DNA of 58,287 bases from NCBI GenBank assembly GCA_047974325.1, contig JBKECE010000226.1, positions 1 through 58,287 of the forward strand. Direction: 5' to 3'. This document shows, in pieces, positions 7,274-15,714 of the stretch. This stretch comes from QVMP01 sp047974325. GTDB taxonomy: Bacteria; Bacteroidota; Bacteroidia; Bacteroidales; Dysgonomonadaceae. The position numbers and the translations under genes are program-made. Below the pieces are notes generated by a model that was given only the letters and a program-made list of their open reading frames with translations, searched no databases and was not told where the DNA came from. The first letter of the stretch is position 1. Every line of letters starts with the position of its first letter.

Positions 7274-7319
7274 AATAAATATATTTTAAGAATATTGATA
7301 TAATTATATGAATTTTTAA

Positions 7320-7327
7320 TATATTTG
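7320..7327 (+). promoter_or_regulatory. -7 box of the tracrRNA promoter
   Basis: TATATTTG matches the Bacteroidetes -7 consensus. A start about 6 nt downstream (near 7333) would place the 5' end within the anti-repeat. No clear -33 TTG precedes it. Confidence 0.6.
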
Positions 7328-7332
7328 TAAAT

Positions 7333-7411
7333 ACAATAATGAAAGCAAATCACAATAAGGATTATTCCGTTGTGAAAACATCAATAGCTGAAATTCGGTG
7401 TCGCTTTTTTT
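7333..7411 (+). ncRNA. tracrRNA
   Basis: Bases 7341-7355 (GAAAGCAAATCACAA) are the exact complement of repeat positions 2-16. Pairing extends upstream with a few mismatches towards 7330. After the anti-repeat come a short hairpin (GGA-TTAT-TCC), a TTGTGAAAACATC linker, and a second hairpin (GCTG/CGGT) followed by seven T at 7405-7411, which ends the RNA. The layout of anti-repeat, nexus-like hairpin and terminator hairpin is that of Bacteroides tracrRNAs. It lies divergently upstream of cas9. It would pair with array crRNAs and with the partial repeat at 3083-3098. Confidence 0.92.
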
Positions 7412-7439
7412 ATTATTGTTATCTATTACATACGAAAAG

Positions 7440-7602
7440 AGCCGGTGTTAATCGGCTTTAAAATTCTAAGATTCCAACTATATATATGCTTTGATGTACT
7501 AAAATATTAGACTGTTATTGTATTATTTATTATTAACAAGCTATTATATGTGTGTGATGTGTATAAAACAAAAAAGCCCGCGAAATCACATCGCAGACTT
7601 TC
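7440..7602 (-). terminator. Terminator region downstream of tpx
   Basis: The strong hairpin is at 7573-7601: an 11-bp stem with two G-U pairs, followed on the minus strand by six T, 25 nt after the tpx stop. A second, weaker hairpin (7440-7457, AGCCG/CGGCT) lies further on and is followed on the minus strand by CTTTT. Between them the DNA is AT-rich with nothing else recognised. Confidence 0.75.
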
Positions 7603-7626
7603 TTTCTTAACACAAACTTTACAAAA

Positions 7627-8127
7627 CTACACAATGGAGTCGATTGTAGCCTGATAAATAGGCTCTTGCGTAATATCAGGAACCAACTCCGTATATTTTA
7701 CATTGCCTTGAGGATCGATCACCACTACAGCTCTGGCCAAAAGACCTTTGAGCGGACCGTCTACTTGCAATACACCATAATCTTTAGCAAACTCAGGATT
7801 TCTAAACACTGATGCAGGAATCACGTTCTCTATGCCTTCAGTTGTGCAAAAACGTCCTGCTGCAAAAGGCAAATCTGCTGACACCGCCAATACTACAGTA
7901 TTGGGCAGTTGAGTAACTTCTTTATTAAATTTTCTGACCGAGGCTGCACACACACTTGTGTCTAAACTTGGAAAAATATTCAATATTGTATACTTACCTT
8001 TTAAATTTGAAAGAGAAATTTCTGAAAGATCACTTTTTACAAGTGTGAAATCTGGAGCGGATTTTCCAACGTTTGGCAAATTACCATCGGTATTTACCTC
8101 ACTACCTTTAAAACTAATTTTAGCCAT
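7627..8127 (-). CDS. tpx: Thiol peroxidase (Tpx)
   Basis: An atypical 2-Cys peroxiredoxin of 166 residues that reduces hydrogen peroxide and lipid peroxides with thioredoxin. The peroxidatic Cys60 is in SLDTSVCA and the resolving Cys94 in GRFCTTEG, one residue from the Escherichia coli positions 61 and 95. The frame is open to an ATG at 8169, but the start at 8127 (MAKISFKG) is preferred. It fits the family, and the promoter box at 8178-8185 would place the transcript start right at 8169-8172. It is a single gene ended by the strong hairpin at 7573-7601. Confidence 0.96.
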   Translation of the reverse strand: MAKISFKGSEVNTDGNLPNVGKSAPDFTLVKSDLSEISLSNLKGKYTILNIFPSLDTSVCAASVRKFNKEVTQLPNTVVLAVSADLPFAAGRFCTTEGIENVIPASVFRNPEFAKDYGVLQVDGPLKGLLARAVVVIDPQGNVKYTELVPDITQEPIYQATIDSIV

Positions 8128-8177
8128 AGCTTTCTTTTTGATGTTAATCCTTGTGACCCAGTTTTTCAACTGTGGAA

Positions 8178-8185
8178 CAAAGATA
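8178..8185 (-). promoter_or_regulatory. -7 box of tpx
   Basis: TATCTTTG on the minus strand is a perfect TAnnTTTG. The predicted start near 8171 leaves a leader of about 45 nt before the ATG at 8127 and rules out the longer reading frame. Confidence 0.65.
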
Positions 8186-8254
8186 TATTTAAATTATTAA
8201 TTTTAATAGATTTTTTAAGTTTTTTTCTTTTTTCTTTATTGTTAGCCTTTTCTT

Positions 8255-11086
8255 TTATTTTAATTCTTCTTTTAGATACTTGCAGGTGAATCCTTTATCG
8301 TTTTTACATAATTGTTCAGGAGTCCCTTCAAATATTAAATTTCCACCACCGTTGCCTCCCTCGGGACCCATATCAATTATGTAATCGACACTTTTGATTA
8401 CATCCAAATTGTGTTCTATAACAATCACGGTGTTTCCTCTTTCTACGAGTTTGTTCAGCACTTCGAGTAAAACACGTATATCTTCGAAATGTAAACCTGT
8501 TGTTGGTTCATCTAAAATATACAGAGTGTTGCCTGTGTCTGTGCGTGACAGTTCTGTTGCAAGTTTGATGCGTTGCGATTCTCCACCCGAAAGCGTAGTT
8601 GATGATTGTCCTAACTTTATGTAACCCAATCCTACCTCTTGCAAAACTTTTAATTTATTTTGTAATGAGGGTATATTCTCAAAGAACTCAACTGCCATAT
8701 TGATGGTCATATCTAAAACATCTGCGATTGATTTGCCTTTAAATCTCACTTCTAGCGTTTCGCGATTGTACCTTTTTCCGTGGCAGTCTTCACATAGAAC
8801 ATATACATCGGGCAAAAAGTTCATTTCAATTGTTTTGTATCCATTGCCTCCACAGGTCTCGCAACGGCCTCCTTTCACGTTGAATGAAAAACGTCCCGGT
8901 TTATAGCCTCTTATCTTAGCTTCAGGTAGGTTGACAAAAAGATTTCGTATGTCGGAGAAAATTCCTGTATAAGTTGCCGGATTGGATCGGGGAGTGCGCC
9001 CTATAGGCGATTGGTCTACGCTGATCACTTTATCCACATAGTCTATTCCTTCAATAGATTTGTAGGGAAGAGGATCGGTGAGCGAGCGGTAGAAATGCTG
9101 GCTGAGTATAGGTTGTAGCGTACTGTTTATGAGTGTCGATTTGCCGCTGCCCGACACTCCGGTGACACCAACTAATATCCCAAGCGGAATATGCACTGTT
9201 ACATCGTTCAAATTGTTACCGGTTGCTCCTTTCAGAACTATTTTGTTTCCATTGCCTTTTCTGCGAGTTGCAGGTATTTCTATTTTACGTGCTCCGGTGA
9301 TATAATCTGTTGTCACGGTATGAGCTTTCAGCATTTGCTTTGGCGTGCCGGCAAAAACGACATTGCCACCACGTCTACCGGCTAAAGGCCCCATGTCTAT
9401 TATATAGTCAGACTCAAGCATCATATCTTTGTCATGTTCCACAACAATAACGGAATTTCCGGTGTCGCGCAACTTTTTCAGAGAGTTGATGAGGCGGATA
9501 TTGTCTCGTTGATGTAGTCCGATACTTGGTTCGTCCAGAATGTAGAGTACGTTGACGAGTTGTGAACCTATTTGTGTCGCCAAACGGATACGTTGACTTT
9601 CCCCTCCCGATAAGGTATTTGAAGCTCTATTCAGTGAAAGATAACTCAATCCTACATCTAAAAGAAATGATGTGCGGGAGAGTATTTCTTTTTTGATTTC
9701 AGTTGCTATTTGTTTCTGTTTTTCCGTAATGTGATTGTTGAGGTCTGACATCCAAGCATAGAATTGTTGTATGTCCATTTCTGACAATTGAGCAATATTT
9801 TTATCGTCAATTTTGTAATGCAATGCTTCCTTGTTTAATCGTTGACCATTGCAATCGGGGCAGACGGCTGTTTTGATGAACTGGTTGGCCCATTTCTGAG
9901 CTGATGCCGATGCTTCACTTTCTTGTTGCATGGTGATGTATTTGGCAACACCGTCAAATGCAACAGTATAATTAGTAGTGCCGAGCGATTCATTTTTTAT
10001 TTGCAATGGTTCGTCTGTTCCGAACATGATTTCATTGAGAGCCTCTTCGGGCACATCCGTTAGTGGAGTTTTTATCGTTATGCCGTGTTTCTCGCAAATG
10101 GCTTCTATCTGCCAGAAAAACAGAGAGTTTTTATATTTTCCGAGTGGTGCGATTCCACCTCCATAGATGCTCAGTTTGGGATTAGGAACTATCTTCTGTA
10201 TGTCTATCTGATTGATAATTCCCAGACCCTTGCACTTGGGACAAGCTCCGTGAGGCGAATTAAATGAAAAGTTGTGTGGTGCAGGATCGCTATAGGACAG
10301 ACCTGTGCTTGGACACATCAATTGGCTGCTGTAGTGTCGCACTTCGTTTAGGTCCACATCCTGAATCAAGATCAACCCATCGCCTTGTTTCATTGCTATA
10401 CGCACACTGGCTTTCAACTTATCTTCAAATTTGTTGGAGACAACAAGTTTGTCTATCAAAATTTCGATACTATGGTTTTTGTAGCGATCGACCCGCATTC
10501 CCGGAAGAATTTCGCGAATTTCACCATCTATCCTGACATTGATATATCCTTTTTTCCTGATTTGCTCAAACAATTCTTTATAATGTCCTTTCCTGTTTTT
10601 GACAACGGGAGCCAGAATATATATTTTTTTGCCAATATAGCGCGACATAATCAACTCTAAGATCTGCTCCTCGGTATATTTTACCATCTTTTCGCCTGTC
10701 AGATAGGAGTAAGCCTCTCCGGCGCGGGCATAGAGCAAACGCAGAAAGTCGTAAATCTCAGTTGTTGTGCCCACTGTAGAGCGTGGGTTACGGTTAGTCG
10801 TTTTTTGTTCAATTGAAATGACAGGACTTAGCCCGGTGATATTGTCAACATCGGGACGTTCCATATTGCCCAGAAAGTTGCGGGCGTATGCAGAGAATGT
10901 TTCTATGTATCTGCGTTGACCTTCGGCAAAAATGGTATCGAAGGCGAGTGACGATTTTCCGCTTCCGCTCAGTCCGGTGATGACAACCAGTGAGTTGCGT
11001 GGAATTTCTACATCAATATTCTTTAAATTGTGTACGCGCGCTCCATACACTTCTATTTTCTCGGTTTCTTCTACTTTTTGATCCAT
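8255..11086 (-). CDS. uvrA: Excinuclease ABC subunit UvrA
   Basis: A 943-residue DNA damage sensor of nucleotide excision repair, which acts as a dimer and loads UvrB. Two ABC modules are present. The first Walker A (GLSGSGKS) is at 38-45 and the second is GVSGSGKSTLI in the C-terminal half, each with its LSGGESQRI signature. The zinc-binding cysteines appear as CPKCKGLG and CETCGGNG/CEDCHGKR. Length is normal for UvrA1. It starts 23 nt after the lytic transglycosylase gene on the same strand, so the two are probably co-transcribed. Confidence 0.97.
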   Translation of the reverse strand: MDQKVEETEKIEVYGARVHNLKNIDVEIPRNSLVVITGLSGSGKSSLAFDTIFAEGQRRYIETFSAYARNFLGNMERPDVDNITGLSPVISIEQKTTNRNPRSTVGTTTEIYDFLRLLYARAGEAYSYLTGEKMVKYTEEQILELIMSRYIGKKIYILAPVVKNRKGHYKELFEQIRKKGYINVRIDGEIREILPGMRVDRYKNHSIEILIDKLVVSNKFEDKLKASVRIAMKQGDGLILIQDVDLNEVRHYSSQLMCPSTGLSYSDPAPHNFSFNSPHGACPKCKGLGIINQIDIQKIVPNPKLSIYGGGIAPLGKYKNSLFFWQIEAICEKHGITIKTPLTDVPEEALNEIMFGTDEPLQIKNESLGTTNYTVAFDGVAKYITMQQESEASASAQKWANQFIKTAVCPDCNGQRLNKEALHYKIDDKNIAQLSEMDIQQFYAWMSDLNNHITEKQKQIATEIKKEILSRTSFLLDVGLSYLSLNRASNTLSGGESQRIRLATQIGSQLVNVLYILDEPSIGLHQRDNIRLINSLKKLRDTGNSVIVVEHDKDMMLESDYIIDMGPLAGRRGGNVVFAGTPKQMLKAHTVTTDYITGARKIEIPATRRKGNGNKIVLKGATGNNLNDVTVHIPLGILVGVTGVSGSGKSTLINSTLQPILSQHFYRSLTDPLPYKSIEGIDYVDKVISVDQSPIGRTPRSNPATYTGIFSDIRNLFVNLPEAKIRGYKPGRFSFNVKGGRCETCGGNGYKTIEMNFLPDVYVLCEDCHGKRYNRETLEVRFKGKSIADVLDMTINMAVEFFENIPSLQNKLKVLQEVGLGYIKLGQSSTTLSGGESQRIKLATELSRTDTGNTLYILDEPTTGLHFEDIRVLLEVLNKLVERGNTVIVIEHNLDVIKSVDYIIDMGPEGGNGGGNLIFEGTPEQLCKNDKGFTCKYLKEELK

Positions 11087-11109
11087 TTGGATTTTTTTAT
11101 CTTGCGTAC

Positions 11110-12087
11110 TCAGTTACTAACCCAATTTTTGTCGTGTACTTTTATTTTTCCCTTGTTGTAATATAACGATTCTTCTGAGGGAATAAGAATGGTATATTGT
11201 CTCGGTTTTTTGGGGTTTATGGTCAGACTTCTGTCTCGGAGCCATGAATTGAAATCTTTCAGTTGAGCATAAGTGATCCCGTTATCCTTTGCAAAGGTAG
11301 CTAAATCCGAGATACTTTCGGTCACTTCTACTTTTTTAAATTCGGTAGGTTTGTATAGTTGGTCAGCTTTGATTATGAATCCATATTTTCGAGGATCTTC
11401 AAATATACTTTTTATTGCCAACATTCTGAAATAGTAACGCGATGTTTCTTCCGATAGCCACAAATCGGTGCTCGCTTCAGCCTGTTGTTGCTCTATTTCG
11501 TTACTGATTCTGCCCATCCCTGCATTATATGAGATAGCCACACTGCCCCAATTGCCATATTTTTCATAGGCCTGCCTCAAATATTTACATGCAGCAATTG
11601 TGGATAGCTCGACAGAGAAACGTTCGTCCACTTGTCCTGAAACCTCCAGGCCGAATTGAGTTGCCGTAGCCGGCATGAATTGCCAGAGCCCGACTGCTTT
11701 AACTGAAGACTGAGCACGGGGGTCGAGCATACTTTCTATCACAGCCAAATATTTGAAATCGTCCGGAATATTGTTTGCTTTGAGTATCGGTTCTATGATA
11801 GGAAAATATCTGTTTGCCCTTTTGATCTGCAGCAAGGTGGTTGAATGCAAATATGCAAAGCTGTTTATTTCCCTGTCATATCGTTCATGCATGTCATATC
11901 TGTCGAGTTTTATGGTTTCGCCTGCAAAAGTGACTTCGTCCGGCACATCGACCGAAACTGTCATGGATGCTATGTGTGGATTGTCTTTCTCTGTGTTTTC
12001 TACACTGTTGTAGTTTGACAATAGAACAATTCCCGTGAGGCAAACGAAGGCAATGACACAACTTCCGTATATGATAGATTTTTTCAT
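11110..12087 (-). CDS. Lytic transglycosylase with SLT and LysM-type domains (MltD-like)
   Basis: This 325-residue envelope protein has an N-terminal hydrophobic anchor or signal (about residues 4-25). The SLT domain has the catalytic Glu in YLAVIESMLDP, followed by GLWQFMPATATQFGL and AISYNAGMGRI, the classic lysozyme-like motifs. It would cut the glycan strand to form anhydro-muropeptides during wall turnover. The C-terminal 70 residues (ISDLATFAKDNGITYAQLKDFN) look like a LysM-type peptidoglycan-binding module. The promoter box at 12209-12216 gives a leader of about 115 nt. The gene is followed by uvrA. Confidence 0.9.
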   Translation of the reverse strand: MKKSIIYGSCVIAFVCLTGIVLLSNYNSVENTEKDNPHIASMTVSVDVPDEVTFAGETIKLDRYDMHERYDREINSFAYLHSTTLLQIKRANRYFPIIEPILKANNIPDDFKYLAVIESMLDPRAQSSVKAVGLWQFMPATATQFGLEVSGQVDERFSVELSTIAACKYLRQAYEKYGNWGSVAISYNAGMGRISNEIEQQQAEASTDLWLSEETSRYYFRMLAIKSIFEDPRKYGFIIKADQLYKPTEFKKVEVTESISDLATFAKDNGITYAQLKDFNSWLRDRSLTINPKKPRQYTILIPSEESLYYNKGKIKVHDKNWVSN

Positions 12088-12208
12088 TATAGTTTGATCT
12101 TCAGATTTTAGTAAATGTAATTTATTGTAATGTTACAGCTTAAAGAAAAACCTGAGATTGTGTATATCGAAAATCAGTCAGGGTTAAAAGTAAGTGCTGT
12201 CTAATTTT

Positions 12209-12216
12209 CAAAGATA
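12209..12216 (-). promoter_or_regulatory. -7 box of the mltD-uvrA transcript
   Basis: TATCTTTG on the minus strand, with TTC at the -33 position 19 nt upstream. Confidence 0.55.
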
Positions 12217-12310
12217 AATTAATTTTTTTGTCTATGAAAGTTGTGTTTTGATTGAGTCTGTTGATTAATATTATTTATATCTGTGTCGTGTTTTTTTACA
12301 ATTAGAAACA

Positions 12311-12364
12311 AAAATATGAGATACAGAGTTATGTAATAAAATTTCTCTGTATCTCATATTTTTT
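12311..12364. terminator. Long terminator hairpin after the CDGSH gene
   Basis: About 18 bp of perfect stem (12311-12328 with 12345-12362) flanked by A- and T-runs. It lies about 35 nt after the CDGSH stop and can work in both directions. Confidence 0.85.
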
Positions 12365-12397
12365 GCATTTCCATGCGTTCAGAAGAAAAAAGTGTTT

Positions 12398-12592
12398 TTA
12401 TCCTTTGAACCCGATTTTAGCATGAGTACCATCGCAATAAGGTTTGTTTTTTGAACCTCCGCAACGGCAAAGATGTGGATTTTCTTTTATAACGGTAGTT
12501 CCGTCAGTCAGGGTTAATTCTACGGTTCCTTCCACCAATAGAGGTGCATTAGGAATCACTTTAATCTTCAATAAAGAATCTTTAGTTTCCAT
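12398..12592 (-). CDS. CDGSH iron-sulfur domain protein
   Basis: A 64-residue protein whose C-terminal half is the CDGSH (mitoNEET-type) motif CRCGGSKNKPYCDGTH. It has three cysteines and one histidine that hold a redox-active [2Fe-2S] cluster. The N-terminal half is a short beta-rich segment (KIKVIPNAPLLVEGTVELT). Bacterial members are soluble and their exact partner is usually unknown; electron transfer or Fe-S handling is likely. It is a single gene with its own terminator. Confidence 0.92.
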   Translation of the reverse strand: METKDSLLKIKVIPNAPLLVEGTVELTLTDGTTVIKENPHLCRCGGSKNKPYCDGTHAKIGFKG

Positions 12593-12660
12593 GATGTTTG
12601 TTTTTTTTAATTGATCAGTTATAAAACAAATAAGAAACTAAAAAGTTTTAACTTTTGACT

Positions 12661-13353
12661 TTAAAAGAGTTTGTTTTTTTGAGTTGTAGTGATAAATTCC
12701 TTTAGATAAAATGGTTCAAAATAGGCAATATCTTCAAATCTATGTTCATCGAAGGCTTTTTGTGACAATGTGGCCATATCTGTGGCAAGAGGTGAGATGT
12801 TATCTATAAAAATAGCATTCTCATTATTTATTTCGGGCATACATTTTTTTGCACCATTGCCAAAGAATAGAATTTTGTTGTTTGCCAAAATGTCACTGTA
12901 TGTTTCGTTGGAGACGATGTCAGCGCTGATTTTACGGATGGTGTTTAATTTTTGGTCGTATATGGCAGCATAGACTTCCATGCGGCGGGCATCGATCATC
13001 GGGCATAGTAAAACGTTTTCTTCATGCTGAATCGAATTTAATACACCCGATGCCATGATGAGGGGTGTATGGATCGCTATCAGAGGAATGTCCAGACCGA
13101 AGCAAATACCCTTTGCTTCTGATACGCCTATTCGCAAGCCTGTATACGAACCGGGACCACAACTAATCGCAACAGCATCCAATTTTTTGCCCTCGTTTTG
13201 TATATATTTGACGGCTTCATCAACAAAAACACCCAAAATGCTGGCATGTGAAGGACCTTTTGTTTCCACTTGGTTGAATAAAATATTCTGATTGTCGGCT
13301 ATTGCCACAGAACAGATCTCAGTTGAGGTATCGATATTTAAAATACAGGACAT
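12661..13353 (-). CDS. tsaB: tRNA threonylcarbamoyladenosine biosynthesis protein TsaB
   Basis: This 230-residue ASKHA-fold protein pairs with TsaD in making the t6A modification of ANN-decoding tRNAs. The start MSCILNIDTSTEICSVAI and the segment AISCGPGSYTGLRIG are diagnostic of TsaB. The open frame extends to 13428. The -7 box at 13377-13384 lies inside that extension, so the start at 13353 with a leader of about 17 nt is preferred. The C-terminus (FEPFYLKEF) is the usual one. Confidence 0.94.
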   Translation of the reverse strand: MSCILNIDTSTEICSVAIADNQNILFNQVETKGPSHASILGVFVDEAVKYIQNEGKKLDAVAISCGPGSYTGLRIGVSEAKGICFGLDIPLIAIHTPLIMASGVLNSIQHEENVLLCPMIDARRMEVYAAIYDQKLNTIRKISADIVSNETYSDILANNKILFFGNGAKKCMPEINNENAIFIDNISPLATDMATLSQKAFDEHRFEDIAYFEPFYLKEFITTTQKNKLF

Positions 13354-13376
13354 GGATTCTTTTCTTTTTTCTCGCA

Positions 13377-13384
13377 CAAAAATA
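13377..13384 (-). promoter_or_regulatory. -7 box of tsaB
   Basis: TATTTTTG on the minus strand, 24 nt before the chosen ATG. Confidence 0.5.
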
Positions 13385-13458
13385 CATTTAAGAGACGAAT
13401 AATTGTACATTTGGCGATTTATTTCCAATCTTTAGGCATGTTAATTTTCTTTTTAATG

Positions 13459-13466
13459 TACTTTTG
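13459..13466 (+). promoter_or_regulatory. -7 box of yicC-gmk-nadD
   Basis: TACTTTTG on the plus strand; a start near 13472 leaves a leader of about 20 nt before the yicC ATG at 13492. Confidence 0.5.
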
Positions 13467-13491
13467 TGAAAAATAATTTACATTGAAATAT

Positions 13492-14364
13492 ATGATACAA
13501 TCAATGACGGGATTCGGGAAAGCTACAGCCGAACTGCCTCAGAAGAAAATTACTGTAGAGATAAAATCACTGAATAGTAAGCAGTTTGATCTGTCTCTCA
13601 GGATTCCAAATATCTATAAAGAAAAAGAAATGTTGTTCAGAAATCAAATGTCACAATGCTTTGAGCGTGGAAATGTCGATTTTCTTATCTAAATAGAAAG
13701 CATCGGAAAAGAGACTACATCACAGATCAACCAAAATGTTCTTGAAGGATATTATACTCAGATAAAAGAAGCCGCAGACCGTTTGGGTGTTGATGTTCCG
13801 CACGATTGGTTTCAGGTATTGCTCCGTTTGCCCGATGTGCTAAAATATGAATCTCAGGAATTGGATGAGGCGGAATGGAATGTGGTTGCGGCAACGATTG
13901 ATGCTGCGATAGGTCAGATGGTGGCTTTCAGAAAGCAAGAAGGAGAAATGTTGGCCAAACTCTTCACTGAAAAAATTGGGAATATATCACGCTTGATGTC
14001 CGAAATCGAATCATATGAGGCGGAGCGTATCGGTAAAGTGAAATCCCGCATTGTGGAGGCTTTGGAAAAGATTGAAAATTTTGATTATGATAAAAACCGT
14101 TTCGAACAGGAGATGATTTACTATATTGAAAAATTGGATATTAATGAAGAAAAAAACCGATTGGCAAATCATTTGAAATATTTTATAGAAACCATGGCCG
14201 ATGGCAAAGGACAAGGTAAGAAATTAGGTTTCATATCTCAGGAAATGGGACGTGAAATAAATACAATGGGATCTAAGTCAAATCATTCTGAAATGCAAAA
14301 AGTAGTGGTTCAGATGAAAGACGAGTTGGAACAAATCAAAGAACAGGTATTGAATGTCCTGTAA
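13492..14364 (+). pseudogene. yicC: YicC family endoribonuclease, interrupted by an in-frame stop
   Basis: Codons 1-66 give MIQSMTGFGKATAELPQKK and the family's N-terminal domain. A TAA at 13690-13692 (codon 67) then stops the frame. The same frame continues without shift as IESIGKETTSQINQNVLEG and on to the normal C-terminal domain, ending at 14364. Full length would be 290 residues, the usual size of YicC, a hexameric RNase involved in stress-linked RNA decay. One base change (for instance TAT or AAA to TAA) explains the interruption. No start codon with good context exists after the stop. The gene precedes gmk by 9 nt. It is a real recent nonsense mutation or a sequencing error. Confidence 0.85.
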
Positions 14365-14373
14365 ATAGAGTGT

Positions 14374-14940
14374 ATGGGCAAACTGATTATTTTTTCGGCG
14401 CCTTCCGGTTCGGGTAAATCTACGATTGTGAACTATTTGTTAGATCGGAATCTCAATCTTCAGTTTTCTATTTCGGCAACGAGCCGATTGCCCCGAGGAT
14501 CGGAAAAAAATGGAGTAGAATATTACTTTTTGACTCCCGATGAATTCAGAAAGAAAATAGAAAATGCTGAATTTCTGGAATATGAAGAGGTATATGCAGA
14601 CCGCTTCTACGGAACATTAAAAGGTGAAGTGGAGCGTATTATAGCCGATGGCGGCAATGTGATTTTTGATGTTGATGTGGTTGGTGGTTGTAATATTAAG
14701 GAATATTATGGTAGTAAAGCACTCGCCGTGTTTATCGAGCCACCTTCAATAGATGAATTGAGGCGACGTCTTGTCAGCAGAGGAACAGATTCGGACGAAG
14801 TCATTGATGCACGCATTGCCAAGGCAGAATATGAACTGACCTTTGCTTCGCGTTTCGATGTTGTTATTCATAACGATTGTCTTGAAACAGCAAAGATCGA
14901 GGCTTTGGAAGTTGTATCTAAATTTTTGAATCAACAATGA
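14374..14940 (+). CDS. gmk: Guanylate kinase
   Basis: A 188-residue enzyme that converts GMP and ATP to GDP and ADP. The P-loop PSGSGKST is at residues 10-17. The GMP-binding segment has SATSRLPRGSEKNGVEYYFL and EFLEYEEVYADRFYGT. It follows yicC by 9 nt and its last bases overlap the nadD start (ATGA), so the three genes form one transcript, as is common in many bacteria for yicC and gmk. Confidence 0.97.
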   Translation: MGKLIIFSAPSGSGKSTIVNYLLDRNLNLQFSISATSRLPRGSEKNGVEYYFLTPDEFRKKIENAEFLEYEEVYADRFYGTLKGEVERIIADGGNVIFDVDVVGGCNIKEYYGSKALAVFIEPPSIDELRRRLVSRGTDSDEVIDARIAKAEYELTFASRFDVVIHNDCLETAKIEALEVVSKFLNQQ

Positions 14941-15512
14941 ATGTTGCAGTTTTTTCAGGTTCGTTCAATCCGATACATGTCGGACATCTCATTTTGGGTA
15001 GTTACGTAACCGAATTCACGGACATAGATGAAGTTTGGTTTTTAGTGACACCACTGAGCCCTTTCAAGGCTGGGTTGGATTCCCTAGATGAAAAAGAACG
15101 TCTGAAAATGGTGGAGCTGGCATTGACGGATTATCCTAAACTGAAAGCAAGCGATTTTGAATTTACGTTGACAAAACCTTCATATACGGTCAATACATTG
15201 ACTTTGCTGAAAGAAAAATATCCGGAGCATAACTTTTCACTGCTGATTGGTGCAGACAATTGGACTGTGTTCGATAAGTGGAAAGACAATCAGATTATAT
15301 TAGACAATTTCAAGATTTATGTCTATCCGCGTCTCGACTTCAATATTTCCATTCCTTCGAAATTTCGCTCATGCATTGAGGCTTTGGACACACCAATTAT
15401 AGAAATATCTTCTACTTTCATTCGCGAAAGCTTGCAAAAAGGAAAAAATATCAAAGCTTTTCTTCCCGAAACGGTCTATGCTTATATTATAGAAAAAGGG
15501 TTGTATAAATAG
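14937..15512 (+). CDS. nadD: Nicotinate-nucleotide adenylyltransferase
   Basis: A 191-residue nucleotidyltransferase that adenylates nicotinate mononucleotide in NAD synthesis. The start AVFSGSFNPIHVGHLILG carries the GSFNPxHxGH nucleotide-binding motif, and the end has IEISSTFIRESLQKG, the ISSTxIR motif. It overlaps gmk by 4 nt, so translation is probably coupled. nadK, another NAD-pathway gene, lies about 15 kb away. Confidence 0.97.
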   Translation: MNVAVFSGSFNPIHVGHLILGSYVTEFTDIDEVWFLVTPLSPFKAGLDSLDEKERLKMVELALTDYPKLKASDFEFTLTKPSYTVNTLTLLKEKYPEHNFSLLIGADNWTVFDKWKDNQIILDNFKIYVYPRLDFNISIPSKFRSCIEALDTPIIEISSTFIRESLQKGKNIKAFLPETVYAYIIEKGLYK

Positions 15513-15662
15513 CCGTAGATTCTCGTGTATTGTAAATCTTGTTCTAGCGGCGATTGCAGAATTGTGAATATTCAGATAAAATGTATCTGCAAATGCCAAG
15601 ATTTGGTCAGATGCGTGCATAGAAATATTGTTGATGAACAATAAATAATAAGATTTTGTAGC

Positions 15663-15670
15663 TACATTTG
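15663..15670 (+). promoter_or_regulatory. -7 box of purC
   Basis: TACATTTG on the plus strand, 45 nt before the purC ATG. The region 15513-15714 otherwise shows nothing clear. Confidence 0.5.
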
Positions 15671-15714
15671 TGTGCGGAAAAACAATAAATTAAATAAATA
15701 AAAGTATTACAGAA

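Larger units (their letters stand above)
12088..12397. other. Intergenic stretch with one promoter and one terminator
   Basis: It holds the mltD promoter box (12209-12216, minus) and the long hairpin 12311-12364. I see no open frame with a plausible start and no other RNA signal in the rest. Confidence 0.6.

Noticed and set aside
7244..7340. cas9 promoter as a target of the intergenic guide
   Set aside because: The best match to the guide there shares only about six contiguous bases and is mismatched next to the partial repeat, where the seed would be.
8128..8169. Longer N-terminus for tpx starting at 8169
   Set aside because: The promoter box at 8178-8185 puts the transcript start at about that point, and the extra residues do not belong to the family.
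13354..13428. Longer N-terminus for tsaB
   Set aside because: It would start upstream of its own promoter box, and the family begins at MSCILNIDTS.
13783..14364. Separate gene for the C-terminal half of yicC
   Set aside because: The only start is a TTG in the middle of a conserved domain, and the frame is the same as that of the first half.
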